A stretch of 64,000 bases of DNA from Mariniphaga sp964559175 (GCA_964559175.1 CAZLGT010000009.1:34568-98567), one strand, 5' to 3'; shown: positions 48,021 to 57,529, numbered from the stretch's first letter. A program made the numbers and translations. The notes: generated from the sequence alone by a model not told the origin.

Positions 48021-50564
48021 ATGAGTGATGGAGAAAGAATAATCAGGATCAACATTGAGGAGCAAATGAAATCTGCTTACATCGACTACTCAATGTCGGT
48101 CATTGTGTCACGTGCATTGCCCGATGTTCGCGACGGATTTAAACCGGTTCACCGCAGAGTGCTTTACGGGATGTATGATTTGGGTATTTTATGGAACAGA
48201 CCCTATAAAAAATCGGCCAGAATTGTGGGGGAGGTGCTTGGTAAGTACCATCCGCATGGAGATTCTTCGGTTTACTTTACCATGGTTCGCATGGCTCAGC
48301 ACTGGTCGCTGCGCTATCCTTTGGTTGACGGCCAGGGAAACTTTGGATCGGTTGATGGCGACAGCCCGGCAGCCATGCGTTATACTGAAGCCAGAATGTC
48401 AAGAATTGCAGAGGAAACACTGGCCGATCTCGACAAAAATACTGTGGATTTTCAACCCAATTTCGATGAGTCGCTCAACGAGCCATCGGTGCTGCCTACC
48501 AAAATTCCACAGCTGCTTATTAACGGAACTTCAGGAATTGCTGTGGGTATGGCCACCAATATGGCTCCCCACAACCTCAGCGATTCCATAGATGCCATTA
48601 TTGCATACATCGACAATAATGACATTGAAATGGAAGAACTGATACAAATAATTAAAGCACCCGATTTCCCCACCGGAGGTATCATTTACGGCTATCAGGG
48701 CGTGAAAGAAGGTTATGAAACCGGCAGGGGGAGAATTGTGCTGCGCGCCAAAGCACACATCGAAAATGAAGGAAACAGGGAAAAGATCATTGTCACTGAA
48801 ATTCCCTATCTCGTTAACCGCGCTGAAATGATTCAGAAGACTGCCGACCTGGTGAACGATAAAAAAATCGAGGGCATTTCAAATGTGAACGATGAGTCGG
48901 GCAGAGACGGTATGCGTGTGGTTTACGATTTGAAACGCGATGCCATGAGTAATGTGGTATTGAATAAACTATACAAATATACCGCACTTCAAACATCCTT
49001 CAATGTAAATAACATTGCCCTTGTAAACGGAAGGCCCAAAATGCTGAACCTGAAAGACATCATCAGGCATTTTGTAAATCACCGTCACGAGGTGGTAACA
49101 AGACGTACCCAATATGAACTCGATCAGGCCGAGAAGCGTGCGCATATTCTGGTAGGGCTAATCATTGCCAGCGACAACATCGATGAAGTAATTGCCATTA
49201 TCAGAGGCTCCTCAACACCTGAAGAAGCCAGGGAAAAACTGATTGCACGTTTCGAATTGACCGAAGTACAGTCGCGGGCTATTGTTGAAATGCGTCTGCG
49301 CCAGTTAACCGGCCTGGAACAGGACAAACTGCGCAAAGAGTATGATGAAATTATGCAGCAGATTGAATATTACAAAAAAGTGCTTGCCGATTTTCAGTTG
49401 CGCATGGAAATAATCAAGGAAGAACTGTTTGAAATAAAAAATAAATTTGGCGACGAACGCAGAACAGAAATTGTTCCCAATGCAGAAGAATTTAATCCGG
49501 AAGATTTTTATGCCGATGAAGATATGGTTATTACCATTTCACATTTAGGTTATATCAAACGTACTCCATTAACCGAATTCCGCACCCAGGGAAGAGGAGG
49601 AATTGGTTCCAAAGGCGGTACCACCCGCGATGAAGATTTCCTGGAACACATATTTATAGCCTCCATGCACAATACACTTTTACTGTTTACCGAGCAGGGT
49701 AGGTGTTACTGGCTGAAAGTATATCAGATTCCGGAAGGTACACGAACCTCTAAAGGAAGGGCCATCCAGAATATTCTGAACATTGGCACAGAAGACAAGG
49801 TGCTGACTTTTATTAAAGTAAAAACGCTTTCCGACGAAGAATTCATCAATAGCAACTACATTCTTTTTGCCACAAAAAAAGGAATGATAAAAAAGACATT
49901 GCTGGAAGCATATTCCCGGCCACGACAGAATGGCGTGAATGCCATTACCATAAGGGAAGGGGATGAATTGCTCGAAGCAAGGCTTACCAACGGAAGCAGC
50001 GAAATTATGCTGGCCGTGAAATCGGGCAAGGCCATCCGCTTTAACGAAACAAAAGTACGCTTCATGGGCCGCAACGCTTCAGGTGTGAGGGGAATTACAC
50101 TGGCGGGCGAAAAAGACGAGGTTATTGGAATGGTTTGTTTGCAAAACGGTGCCGAAGATATACTGGTGATTTCTGAAAATGGTTATGGAAAACGCTCAAA
50201 ATTAGAAGATTACCGTGTTACAAACCGTGGAGGGAAAGGGGTTAAAACCCTGAATGTGACCGAAAAAACCGGCAGTCTGGTTTCCGTTAAAAGCGTTTCG
50301 GACGATAACGATCTGATGATTATAACCGAAAAAGGCCTTACCATTCGTCTTGCCGTAAGCAACATATCGCTGCTGGGAAGAGCAACACAGGGAGTGAGGC
50401 TGATTAATCTGAAGGATGACGACAGCATTGCCTCAGTAGCCCGCGTGGTTAACGATACTGCCGAAGAAGAAGTGATGGATGAACTGGCAGATGAAGAGGT
50501 AAATCCGCAGGAATTGAACGATTTCAATGAAAATGAAGATGAAAATAACTTAGAACAGGAATAA
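48021..50564 (+). CDS. gyrA: DNA gyrase subunit A
   Basis: 847 residues. Winged-helix catalytic core with the cleaving tyrosine Y121 in A-A-M-R-Y-T-E-A-R-M, the quinolone region H-P-H-G-D-S-S-V-Y-F-T-M-V-R-M-A-Q (77-93) and a C-terminal six-bladed pinwheel whose GyrA box reads Q-G-R-G-G-I-G near residue 528. An acidic tail ends the chain. With GyrB it introduces negative supercoils. Residue F86 stands where E. coli has the quinolone-contact Asp87; S82 matches Ser83. Own promoter and strong ribosome site. gyrB is not in the window. Confidence 0.97.
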   Translation: MSDGERIIRINIEEQMKSAYIDYSMSVIVSRALPDVRDGFKPVHRRVLYGMYDLGILWNRPYKKSARIVGEVLGKYHPHGDSSVYFTMVRMAQHWSLRYPLVDGQGNFGSVDGDSPAAMRYTEARMSRIAEETLADLDKNTVDFQPNFDESLNEPSVLPTKIPQLLINGTSGIAVGMATNMAPHNLSDSIDAIIAYIDNNDIEMEELIQIIKAPDFPTGGIIYGYQGVKEGYETGRGRIVLRAKAHIENEGNREKIIVTEIPYLVNRAEMIQKTADLVNDKKIEGISNVNDESGRDGMRVVYDLKRDAMSNVVLNKLYKYTALQTSFNVNNIALVNGRPKMLNLKDIIRHFVNHRHEVVTRRTQYELDQAEKRAHILVGLIIASDNIDEVIAIIRGSSTPEEAREKLIARFELTEVQSRAIVEMRLRQLTGLEQDKLRKEYDEIMQQIEYYKKVLADFQLRMEIIKEELFEIKNKFGDERRTEIVPNAEEFNPEDFYADEDMVITISHLGYIKRTPLTEFRTQGRGGIGSKGGTTRDEDFLEHIFIASMHNTLLLFTEQGRCYWLKVYQIPEGTRTSKGRAIQNILNIGTEDKVLTFIKVKTLSDEEFINSNYILFATKKGMIKKTLLEAYSRPRQNGVNAITIREGDELLEARLTNGSSEIMLAVKSGKAIRFNETKVRFMGRNASGVRGITLAGEKDEVIGMVCLQNGAEDILVISENGYGKRSKLEDYRVTNRGGKGVKTLNVTEKTGSLVSVKSVSDDNDLMIITEKGLTIRLAVSNISLLGRATQGVRLINLKDDDSIASVARVVNDTAEEEVMDELADEEVNPQELNDFNENEDENNLEQE

Positions 50565-50587
50565 ATTGGTAATTATTTTTGTAGTTA

Positions 50588-50619
50588 TTTGATATAAAAT
50601 TAAATTCGTAATATTTTTG
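50588..50619 (+). promoter_or_regulatory. Promoter of the TPR lipoprotein gene
   Basis: TTTG at 50588-50591, 20 bases, TATTTTTG at 50612-50619: full consensus. A second TATTTTTG at 50574-50581 lies just upstream. Confidence 0.7.
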
Positions 50620-50647
50620 TGAAAAATTTAAATTCAAATTATTTAAT

Positions 50648-51829
50648 ATGAAAAAGACAATTATTTTACTGAACCTGGCCGTTGTGATTCTACTGGCAGC
50701 TTGCTCGCCAAGAGCAAAGGTTACCAGCTCGCAAAACCTGAAAGATACAGGAAAACTGGAAGAAGCGCTCACTACCATTAATGAAGCCATCGATCCTACT
50801 GCTGAAAAAGCTGAAAAAACACTGGAATGGCCCCGTACCTGGGAGGTGAGGGGAGAAGTTTATCAGGCTGTATTTCAATCGGAAGACGCAAATGTGAAAA
50901 AACTTGCCGATGACCCGTTAACCGAAGCATTGAACTCCTACAAAAAAGCACTTGAACTGGACGAAGGAGGTAAATTTGCTAACAGCATTAAGGTAAAACT
51001 TACGCTGTTAACCAACGATTTAACCAACCAGGCAGTGGAAGCGTTTAATGTCGAAGATTATCCCAGAGCGTTGCGTTCATTTGAGCAAATACTTGATGTT
51101 CAGGAGATTGACGTAATTAAGCAGGACAATCCGGGAGTTGTGGATACCGTAATTATTTTTAATGCTGGTTTGGCCGCCTACAATGCCGAAAATTACGACA
51201 AAGCCATTGAATATTACAAGGAAGCAGCCAAATATGGATATAACGAAGCCCGCACGTACAGTTTGATTGCCAATGCATACCAGTTGAAAAAAGATACTTT
51301 GGGCGCACTGGAAGCTTTACAGGAAGGGTTTGAAAAATATCCTGAAGACAATACCGTGCTTACCAGCATGATTCAGATCTACCTGGATATGGACAAAACC
51401 GAAGATGCAATGAAATACCTGGATATGGCCATCCGGCAGGATCCAAACAATCCGACGTTCCATTTTGCCCAGGGAACATTGTATGAAAAGATGGAGAATA
51501 CAGATAAAGCCATTGAAGCATACGATAATGCAATTGAGGCAGATGACGAGTTCTTTAATGCATACTATAACATGGGAGCGCTGTACTACAACAGAGGCGT
51601 GCAGCAAATTGAAGTGGCCAATGCTGTTCCAACCAGCGATAACGCTACCTATGAGGTCGAATTGAAAAAAGCCGACATATGGTTCCAGAAAGCATTGCCA
51701 TATATGGAAAGATGCCATGAGTTGAATCCGGAAGACAACATGACCATGGAATCGCTTAAAAATTTATATTACCGGTTGAAAGACATGGATAACTACAATA
51801 AAATGCTTGAAAAATTAGGACAATCATAA
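50648..51829 (+). CDS. TPR-repeat lipoprotein
   Basis: 393 residues. Lipoprotein signal ending L-L-A-A-C (Cys about 20). From about 35 onward the chain is helical, with clear TPR units such as G-L-A-A-Y-N-A-E-N-Y-D-K-A-I-E-Y-Y, Y-L-D-M-A-I-R-Q-D-P-N-N-P-T-F and A-Y-D-N-A-I-E-A-D-D-E-F. It would be anchored to a membrane on the periplasmic side and act as a scaffold. A consensus promoter precedes it; a terminator follows at 51837. Similar TPR lipoproteins occur widely in Bacteroidetes, but the partner is not evident here. Confidence 0.85.
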   Translation: MKKTIILLNLAVVILLAACSPRAKVTSSQNLKDTGKLEEALTTINEAIDPTAEKAEKTLEWPRTWEVRGEVYQAVFQSEDANVKKLADDPLTEALNSYKKALELDEGGKFANSIKVKLTLLTNDLTNQAVEAFNVEDYPRALRSFEQILDVQEIDVIKQDNPGVVDTVIIFNAGLAAYNAENYDKAIEYYKEAAKYGYNEARTYSLIANAYQLKKDTLGALEALQEGFEKYPEDNTVLTSMIQIYLDMDKTEDAMKYLDMAIRQDPNNPTFHFAQGTLYEKMENTDKAIEAYDNAIEADDEFFNAYYNMGALYYNRGVQQIEVANAVPTSDNATYEVELKKADIWFQKALPYMERCHELNPEDNMTMESLKNLYYRLKDMDNYNKMLEKLGQS

Positions 51830-52137
51830 TAAAACAGAAAAGGGGTGAATTTTCATCCCTTTTTAAATACATATCTTATTTAACTTAATATCAATTATAG
51901 GACAAACGTATTTTATTTAATATTTTGGAATACCACACATATTACGTCCACGCTGCTAAGCATGTTTGCATAAAGCCAGATATAAAAGTAAATATCAATA
52001 GTTTCCTGTTCATAACTTGTGTTTGAACAACGAGTGCACAGCCGTATGGGTTGCAAAATAATAGTTAATTTAGCGGTTTATAATAAATGATGTGTAGTTT
52101 CGTTTTGTTTTAAAATTTTAAAGAAATTAAAATACCC
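51830..52137. other. Gap before the exbB gene
   Basis: An intrinsic terminator at 51837-51858 (AAGGGGTGA-ATTT-TCATCCCTTTTT, one G-U pair) closes the TPR lipoprotein gene. The rest is AT-rich with no open frame; the exbB promoter should be here but no clean TAnnTTTG box is seen (nearest is TAGTTTCG near 52093). Confidence 0.6.
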
Positions 52138-52830
52138 ATGTTGAAACTTTTAATGATTCAGGCCGACATTGCCACCGAACTGGATACACTGGCCGCAGAA
52201 CCCGATGGAATTTCCACCAAATTTATTGATATGGCAATCAAAGGTGGATGGATAATGATTCCCATTATTTTATTATCGATTATAGCGGTTTATATCTTTT
52301 TCGACCGGTACTTTGCCATCAAGAAAGCCGGAAAGTTTGATACCAGTCTTCTGGAAAAAATCAAAGTATATATTACCAATGGGAAGATTGATGAAGCCAT
52401 CATACTTTGCCGGAGCAATTCCAATCCGGCATCCAGGATGCTTGAGAAAGGAATCAGCCGCATTGGCCGGCCGCTTACCGATGTGAGTGCAGCTGTTGAA
52501 AACGTGGGTAACCTCGAAATATCGAAGCTTGAAAAGGGACTTCCGGTTTTGGCTTCGGTGGCCGGAGGCGCGCCTATGCTTGGTTTCCTGGGAACGGTAA
52601 TGGGTATGATACAGGCCTTTTACGACATGGCCAATGCCGGGAATAACATTGATGTAACTCTCTTATCCACAGGTATTTATCAGGCTATGGTTACCACTGT
52701 TGCCGGTCTTATTGTTGGTATTATCGCCTACTTTGCCTATAACATTCTGGTAACCAATGTTGAAAAGGTGGTTTTTAAAATGGAAGCCACTACTACGGAA
52801 TTTATGGATTTACTGAATGAACCTGCATAA
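52138..52830 (+). CDS. exbB: ExbB/TolQ/MotA-type proton channel
   Basis: 230 residues. Three membrane segments: about 38-57 (W-I-M-I-P-I-I-L-L-S-I-I-A-V), 141-164 (V-A-G-G-A-P-M-L-G-F-L-G-T-V-M-G-M) and 180-205 (Y-Q-A-M-V-T-T-V-A-G-L-I-V-G). The second segment holds the family signature with the conserved G-x-L-G-T-V-x-G-M. A short N-terminal extension precedes the first helix. It forms the pentameric proton channel that drives TonB or TolA-like proteins in the inner membrane. ExbD follows after 9 bases and the transducer directly after that, a three-gene operon. Confidence 0.93.
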   Translation: MLKLLMIQADIATELDTLAAEPDGISTKFIDMAIKGGWIMIPIILLSIIAVYIFFDRYFAIKKAGKFDTSLLEKIKVYITNGKIDEAIILCRSNSNPASRMLEKGISRIGRPLTDVSAAVENVGNLEISKLEKGLPVLASVAGGAPMLGFLGTVMGMIQAFYDMANAGNNIDVTLLSTGIYQAMVTTVAGLIVGIIAYFAYNILVTNVEKVVFKMEATTTEFMDLLNEPA

Positions 52831-52839
52831 GTATAAAAA

Positions 52840-53250
52840 ATGGCTCTGAAAAGAAGAAATAAGGTAAATGCTGCCTTCAGCATGTCGTCCATGACCGATA
52901 TCGTATTTTTACTTCTGATATTTTTCATGGTTACTTCCACGCTGGTAGCTCCCAATGCTTTAAAACTGCTGTTGCCCCAAAGTAACACCCAAACGGCAGC
53001 CAAACCTATTACCACCATATCCATAACCAAAGATTTAAGATATTACATCAACGACGATGGTCAGCTCAGAAGAGTTGAATTCAGGGAAATTGAACCTTTT
53101 TTGCAAAACCGGTACGGTATTGGTAACGACGATATATACATATCGCTTCATGCCGAGAAATCGGTTCCCTGGGACGAGGTGGTAAAAATTATGAATATTG
53201 CACGTAAAAATAAGTATAAAATGATTGCGGCTACTGCGCCGGAGGGCTAA
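52840..53250 (+). CDS. exbD: ExbD/TolR family protein
   Basis: 136 residues. One membrane helix at about 18-37 (M-T-D-I-V-F-L-L-L-I-F-F-M-V-T-S) carrying the conserved Asp in S-M-T-D-I that moves protons, then a small periplasmic domain with I-S-I-T-K-D-L-R and I-S-L-H-A-E-K-S-V-P-W-D. It works as a dimer inside the ExbB pentamer. Located between exbB (9 bases) and the TonB-type gene (stop codon directly followed by the next ATG), so all three are translated together. Size and topology are normal. Confidence 0.93.
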   Translation: MALKRRNKVNAAFSMSSMTDIVFLLLIFFMVTSTLVAPNALKLLLPQSNTQTAAKPITTISITKDLRYYINDDGQLRRVEFREIEPFLQNRYGIGNDDIYISLHAEKSVPWDEVVKIMNIARKNKYKMIAATAPEG

Positions 53251-54309
53251 ATGACATTTTTTCAGAAACATAGAAGAGGAATTATTGGAACGGCTATTTT
53301 TCATCTGGCTGTTTTGCTGATGCTTATTTTCCTTGGTTTTTTCACCCCGCTTCCTTTGCCGGGTGAAGAAGGCATTCTGGTTAATTTTGGCACCAGTGAG
53401 CAGGGTTTGGGACAGGTTGAGCCCCGTCCGCAACCAAGGCAGCCTCAACCCACGCAACCCGTTCAGCAGGAAGAGGTGCAGCCCGTTACTCCACCGCCTC
53501 AACCGGCCACCACTCCCCCTCCGGTAAGCCAGCCTGAGCCGGCGGAAGAAGTAGCCATGACTCAGGATTATGAAGAAACAGCGGCCATTGATGCTGCTGA
53601 AAAAAAACGCCAGGAAGAAGCTGAACGCCTGCGCCGGCTGGAGCAAGAGCGTCAACGGCAACAGCAAATTGAACGGCAGCGCCAGGCAGAGATTGAAAGA
53701 CAGAAGAATATTGAAACTGAGGCAGAAAGACAAAGGCAGGCCGAAATTGAACGTCAGCGGCAGGCTGAACTCGAGCGGCAACGCCAGGCTGAGCTGGAAC
53801 GCCAGCGACAAGCCGAAGCTGAACGCAAAAGACAGGAAGAAGAACAACGCCGGATTGCCGAAATAAATTCCCGTGCACAGGGCGCTTTTGGCGATACCGG
53901 AACAGGTGGACAGGGAACCGGAGACAATCAAAGCCAGGGAGCCACTTTCCCGGGAGGAAACCAGGGAGTGCCCACCGGCGATCCAAATGCCGGAACTTAC
54001 GGGCCGGGTGGCAGTGGTACCGGTGATCAGGGAAGCGGTATCTCCTACAGCCTGGCCGGAAGAACGCACCGTTCGTTGCCTAAACCGGTTTACCCCGGCG
54101 ACGACGAAGGACTTGTGGTTGTGCAGGTTACGGTTGATAAAAACGGAAATGTTACGGCTGCCGAGCCAGGTGCAAGAGGTACCACCATTATGGATCAGCG
54201 CTTTTGGAGTGAAGCCCGCCAGGCTGCACTGAAAGCCAAATTCAATACCGATGAAAATGCCCCTGCTTTTCAGCAGGGGACTATCTCCTATCGTTTCAGA
54301 CTAAACTAA
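53251..54309 (+). CDS. TonB/TolA-like energy transducer with RQRQAE repeats
   Basis: 352 residues. One N-terminal membrane anchor about 12-31, a Pro/Gln-rich stretch about 50-95, a long charged helix about 115-208 built from repeats of an 8-residue unit (I/L-E-R-Q-R-Q-A-E), a Gly-rich hinge about 215-265, and a C-terminal TonB-like domain about 270-352 (P-K-P-V-Y-P-G-D-D-E-G-L-V-V-V-Q-V-T-V). The helical spacer recalls TolA, while the end domain is TonB-type. It should span the periplasm and pass ExbBD energy to outer-membrane receptors. Starts immediately after exbD. The near-identical 24-base repeats at 53680-53830 could vary in number. Confidence 0.9.
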   Translation: MTFFQKHRRGIIGTAIFHLAVLLMLIFLGFFTPLPLPGEEGILVNFGTSEQGLGQVEPRPQPRQPQPTQPVQQEEVQPVTPPPQPATTPPPVSQPEPAEEVAMTQDYEETAAIDAAEKKRQEEAERLRRLEQERQRQQQIERQRQAEIERQKNIETEAERQRQAEIERQRQAELERQRQAELERQRQAEAERKRQEEEQRRIAEINSRAQGAFGDTGTGGQGTGDNQSQGATFPGGNQGVPTGDPNAGTYGPGGSGTGDQGSGISYSLAGRTHRSLPKPVYPGDDEGLVVVQVTVDKNGNVTAAEPGARGTTIMDQRFWSEARQAALKAKFNTDENAPAFQQGTISYRFRLN

Positions 54310-54681
54310 TCAATTACGTTCGCGGTGAATTTCATGGTCGTGTTCGTGCCCATGCTCCTTTACTTGTCCGAGCAGTTCCTTATACTTTTCGCTGGTGATT
54401 TTATCTGCTTTAAACCCTTTATCACCAATGGCTTTTGCCAGGCTTTTCTCATCGTTTCGTTTTTCCACAAATTCAATACGAATGGTATTGGAAGCATGGT
54501 CCACCTTTAAGTCTTTCACCCCTTTTTCAAACCGGAGGTGTTCATAAAGGGTTTCTTCGCAATTGGTGCAATCCATATCGCTTTGAAAACAAACCACTGC
54601 CCTGCCCTTTTTCTGGGCTGAAATTTCGCTGGTTAATCCTCCCAGCATCAAAATCAAAAGAAGAATTCCAATTTTTTTCAT
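54310..54681 (-). CDS. Secreted heavy-metal-associated (HMA) domain protein
   Basis: 123 residues. Signal peptide about 1-22 (ending I-S-A-Q), then an HMA fold with the metal site M-D-C-T-N-C-E (C-x-x-C) and the partner strand G-V-K-D-L-K-V-D, ending in a His-rich tail (H-G-H-E-H-D-H). It should bind a soft metal such as copper in the periplasm. It is the last gene of a minus-strand cassette after a TonB-dependent receptor (28 bases) and a Cys/His-rich small protein, so a joint metal-handling role is likely. Its stop abuts the end of the convergent TonB-type gene without a gap. Confidence 0.9.
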   Translation of the reverse strand: MKKIGILLLILMLGGLTSEISAQKKGRAVVCFQSDMDCTNCEETLYEHLRFEKGVKDLKVDHASNTIRIEFVEKRNDEKSLAKAIGDKGFKADKITSEKYKELLGQVKEHGHEHDHEIHRERN

Positions 54682-54709
54682 GTTATTTATTTTATTGATT
54701 ATTAAATGA

Positions 54710-56932
54710 TTACTGATAATTCAAATTGAATCGCAATCCAAGGTAGATGCGACGGCCCATTATCGGTCCCCACACATTTGTTGCATCAAAATCAGGCCCG
54801 AATGGATCATCAGTGCCGGCCACCGGATTTTTTTGTTTAAAATCGGTGAAGTTCTCCGCTCCAAGGTAAATATTCCAGTAACGGAAATATTTGGTAATCT
54901 GGGCATTCATAACCGTGTATGGCGAAAATTCGAAATTATCGCCTGAAATGCTTATCCGTTCCAATCCTTCCACCGGATAGCGCGGAATGCGTCCGCCACC
55001 GTTAAACTGGATGGTGTAATCAAACATCCATTTTTTCAGGTTGGTTGTATAGTTAAAAGTAATCAAACCTTTGTAGCGGCTGGTTAAAGGTTTTTCAAGC
55101 AGTTCTCCTCCAATGGTTTGCTTCACATCGTTGAGACGGTATGCCAGCAAAACATCGAGGCGTTCAATGGGCTCGTAGCGCAAATCGAACTGCAGGCTGT
55201 TGGAGTACGACTGCCCGTCGAGCGGGGCCAAAATAATGTTCGATGCCGATGTTTCGCGGTCAACTACCAGTTGTGTTTGAAAATCGGTACGGAAATATTC
55301 GGTATTTAGCTGAAGTTCGCGCCCCCAGAGCGTGTAGTATTGCACCAGCGCAAAACCGTAATTCCATGCTTTTTCCTGAAAAACATCGTGCGACCATTGC
55401 AGCGGACGGGCATTTGCCAGCAGGTAGTTGTTTTCGGAAATGATATTGGCTGTACGGTAGCCTTTTCCTGCACTGGCCCTGATGGTTACATGTTCGCCCA
55501 TATTATACCTGAGGTGCATACGGGGTGTAACAAACGTGCCAAAAAGGTTATGAAAATCGGTTCTGATTCCGGCCAGAAAAGTAAAATCCGGCCCGGGTTT
55601 CAGGGTGTATTCAGCAAATAATCCCGGAACCTGTTCTTTCCGGTTCATTTTCTGCTGGTACAGGTTTTCGTCGAATTTATCGTAGATGAAACTGAATCCG
55701 GTATTCAGCATGTGCCTGCCTGCCAAATCGAGGTCGCGGGTAAGTACGGCGCTGCCATAAAACCGGGTCTCACTGGCATCGTAACGGTTTAAACCGTAAA
55801 AGGAGCTGGTTTCATGCCTCGAAAAATTCGATAACCATGCCAGGGCTGTCCGCTGGTTGGGCCAAACATATCCTGTTTTAAAAAAACCTTCCATTCGATC
55901 GTTTTCAATACTGATTCCATACGGATTGGAAATCAGTGGCTGCATTCCTTTTCTGAATGAGGCCTGCCCTCCCAGGCGGTCTTCGGTAAGCACACTGAAA
56001 CCTGCCTGTGCCATATACCCTTTATGGTTATTGTATTTCCAACGGTTAAAAACCTGCACCTGCCGTGAAAGTGGTTCATCCAGAAACCCGTTACCGTTTT
56101 CATCGTTTCGGCGCGACTGATCGCTGGCATGCACAAAAACACCGGTGGTAAGTTTATCTTTATACACACGGATATTTCCGTTTCCGTTGAACTCGAGCCT
56201 TCCGCTTGCACCGAAAAAGGTATTCAGAAAAAGTTTTTCCTCTGCATCGGGTTTTTTGTATTCGGCATTGATTTGGCCGGCTATTGACTCATAACCGTTT
56301 AATACCGATGCAGCGCCTTTGGAAACCTGAATAGACTCCATCCACGGCCCCGGCACATAGGTTAATCCGAAGTTGGTGGCCAGTCCGCGCAGGTTGGGCA
56401 TATTTTCTATCTGCAAAAGCGAATAGGTTCCTTCCAGTCCCAGCAACCTGATTTGCTTGGCTCCGGTAACGGCATCACTGTAGCTGACATCCACCGACGG
56501 ATTGGTTTCAAAACTTTCGGCCAGGTTGCAGCAGGCCGCTTTATGCAGTTCAGCGCCGTTAATCCGTTCGGTTTGAATGGGATCGATGGCCGACAAATAG
56601 GTACCCCGGTTTTTATGAACCACTTTCACTTCGCCCAGTTCCAGGTTCGGTTCCAGCATAATTTCCAGGAAATTCAAATCATGTATATGAAGTTCCTGTG
56701 TTTGGTAGCCAACAAAGCTTATCATCAAAATATGGTCGCTGCTTCTTTTTTTTATTTTGAAGCTGCCGTCATCAACCGATGCAACTCCCCGGTTGGTTCC
56801 CTGCCAGTAAATATTCACTCCCGGCAAAGGTTGTTTTTCGTTCTTCTCATTTCCGTAAATTACCCCTTCCAAAAGCTGCGAAACGGCCATAAACGGGAGA
56901 AATATGAATAATAAAATTCCTATTCGTTTCAT
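54710..56932 (-). CDS. TonB-dependent receptor, probably for a metal
   Basis: 740 residues. Signal peptide about 1-18, carboxypeptidase-regulatory-like domain about 20-95 (L-P-G-V-N-I-Y-W-Q-G-T-N-R-G-V-A-S-V-D-D-G), plug domain about 115-230 with A-A-C-C-N-L-A-E-S-F-E-T-N-P-S-V-D-V-S-Y-S-D and G-Y-E-S-I-A-G-Q-I-N, and a barrel ending Y-L-G-L-R-F-N-L-N-Y-Q. The A-A-C-C pair in the plug is a feature of receptors found with HMA-domain proteins in Bacteroidetes. Neighbours on both sides bind metals, so copper or a related ion complex is the favoured ligand; direct evidence is lacking. Confidence 0.9.
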   Translation of the reverse strand: MKRIGILLFIFLPFMAVSQLLEGVIYGNEKNEKQPLPGVNIYWQGTNRGVASVDDGSFKIKKRSSDHILMISFVGYQTQELHIHDLNFLEIMLEPNLELGEVKVVHKNRGTYLSAIDPIQTERINGAELHKAACCNLAESFETNPSVDVSYSDAVTGAKQIRLLGLEGTYSLLQIENMPNLRGLATNFGLTYVPGPWMESIQVSKGAASVLNGYESIAGQINAEYKKPDAEEKLFLNTFFGASGRLEFNGNGNIRVYKDKLTTGVFVHASDQSRRNDENGNGFLDEPLSRQVQVFNRWKYNNHKGYMAQAGFSVLTEDRLGGQASFRKGMQPLISNPYGISIENDRMEGFFKTGYVWPNQRTALAWLSNFSRHETSSFYGLNRYDASETRFYGSAVLTRDLDLAGRHMLNTGFSFIYDKFDENLYQQKMNRKEQVPGLFAEYTLKPGPDFTFLAGIRTDFHNLFGTFVTPRMHLRYNMGEHVTIRASAGKGYRTANIISENNYLLANARPLQWSHDVFQEKAWNYGFALVQYYTLWGRELQLNTEYFRTDFQTQLVVDRETSASNIILAPLDGQSYSNSLQFDLRYEPIERLDVLLAYRLNDVKQTIGGELLEKPLTSRYKGLITFNYTTNLKKWMFDYTIQFNGGGRIPRYPVEGLERISISGDNFEFSPYTVMNAQITKYFRYWNIYLGAENFTDFKQKNPVAGTDDPFGPDFDATNVWGPIMGRRIYLGLRFNLNYQ

Positions 56933-56988
56933 GCTTAAAACTTATAAATTGATACAAGTGAAACAGCCTGGGGGAAAACGATGATATT

Positions 56989-57477
56989 TTAAGCTGAAAC
57001 GGGGATTTTAAGTTGCTGAATGAGGATGAGAAAATCTTTGGAGGAAGTTAGCAACGGAGGCGGATCGATGTAATTATAATCCTGATTTTCTTCCCCGTCG
57101 GTGTTGTGAAACAACAATATGGCAGATTCTGCCATCAGATGTAACTGAGCAGGCAGAATTTTTTCAATGCGAACTTTTTCATTTACCACACGGTCGTCGA
57201 GCTTCAGGAAACGGACTTCGGGTGCGTCGCATCCGCAGTTATCGGTATGTGTCGTGCATTCATGGCATTCGTGCTCCGAAACGCAAACTTCTTCCCCACC
57301 CTCGCCGTGTGTATGGTGAACATGAAAACTGTCTTCACAGGTTTCCGGACTTACATAAACCGAAACCTGATCGTTTCCGGTACAGGCGCAGTGGGTATGA
57401 AAGATGAGGATTCCGGTGGCAGACACCAGAAACACGATACTGAGTACAAAAATCAATATGTTCCTGAATAGTTTCAC
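56989..57477 (-). CDS. Small Cys/His-rich exported protein (HYC_CC_PP-like)
   Basis: 162 residues. A single hydrophobic N-terminal segment about 7-26 leads into F-H-T-H-C-A-C, then a stretch with many His and Cys (D-S-F-H-V-H-H-T-H-G, H-E-C-H-E-C, D-N-C-G-C-D) and, near the C-terminus, D-P-P-P-L-L. The order of an H-x-C site, C-x-C pairs and a PP element fits the small HYC_CC_PP family known from Bacteroidetes metal loci. It probably binds metal ions at the periplasmic face of the membrane. First gene of the cassette, 56 bases before the receptor; a TACATTTG box faces it from 57483-57490 on the minus strand. Confidence 0.82.
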   Translation of the reverse strand: MKLFRNILIFVLSIVFLVSATGILIFHTHCACTGNDQVSVYVSPETCEDSFHVHHTHGEGGEEVCVSEHECHECTTHTDNCGCDAPEVRFLKLDDRVVNEKVRIEKILPAQLHLMAESAILLFHNTDGEENQDYNYIDPPPLLTSSKDFLILIQQLKIPVSA

Positions 57478-57482
57478 AACGC

Positions 57483-57490
57483 AAATGTAA
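57483..57490 (-). promoter_or_regulatory. -7 box of the metal cassette
   Basis: Minus-strand TACATTTG fits TAnnTTTG and ends six bases before the 57477 ATG, giving an almost leaderless transcript. Confidence 0.45.
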
Positions 57491-57529
57491 CAAAATTCAG
57501 AAAAAACATATTGTTAACAGAACGTTAAT

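Noticed and set aside
53680..53830. Repeated 24-base units as a possible CRISPR-like or minisatellite array
   Set aside because: They encode the RQRQAE helical spacer of the TonB/TolA-like protein in one frame, without spacers.
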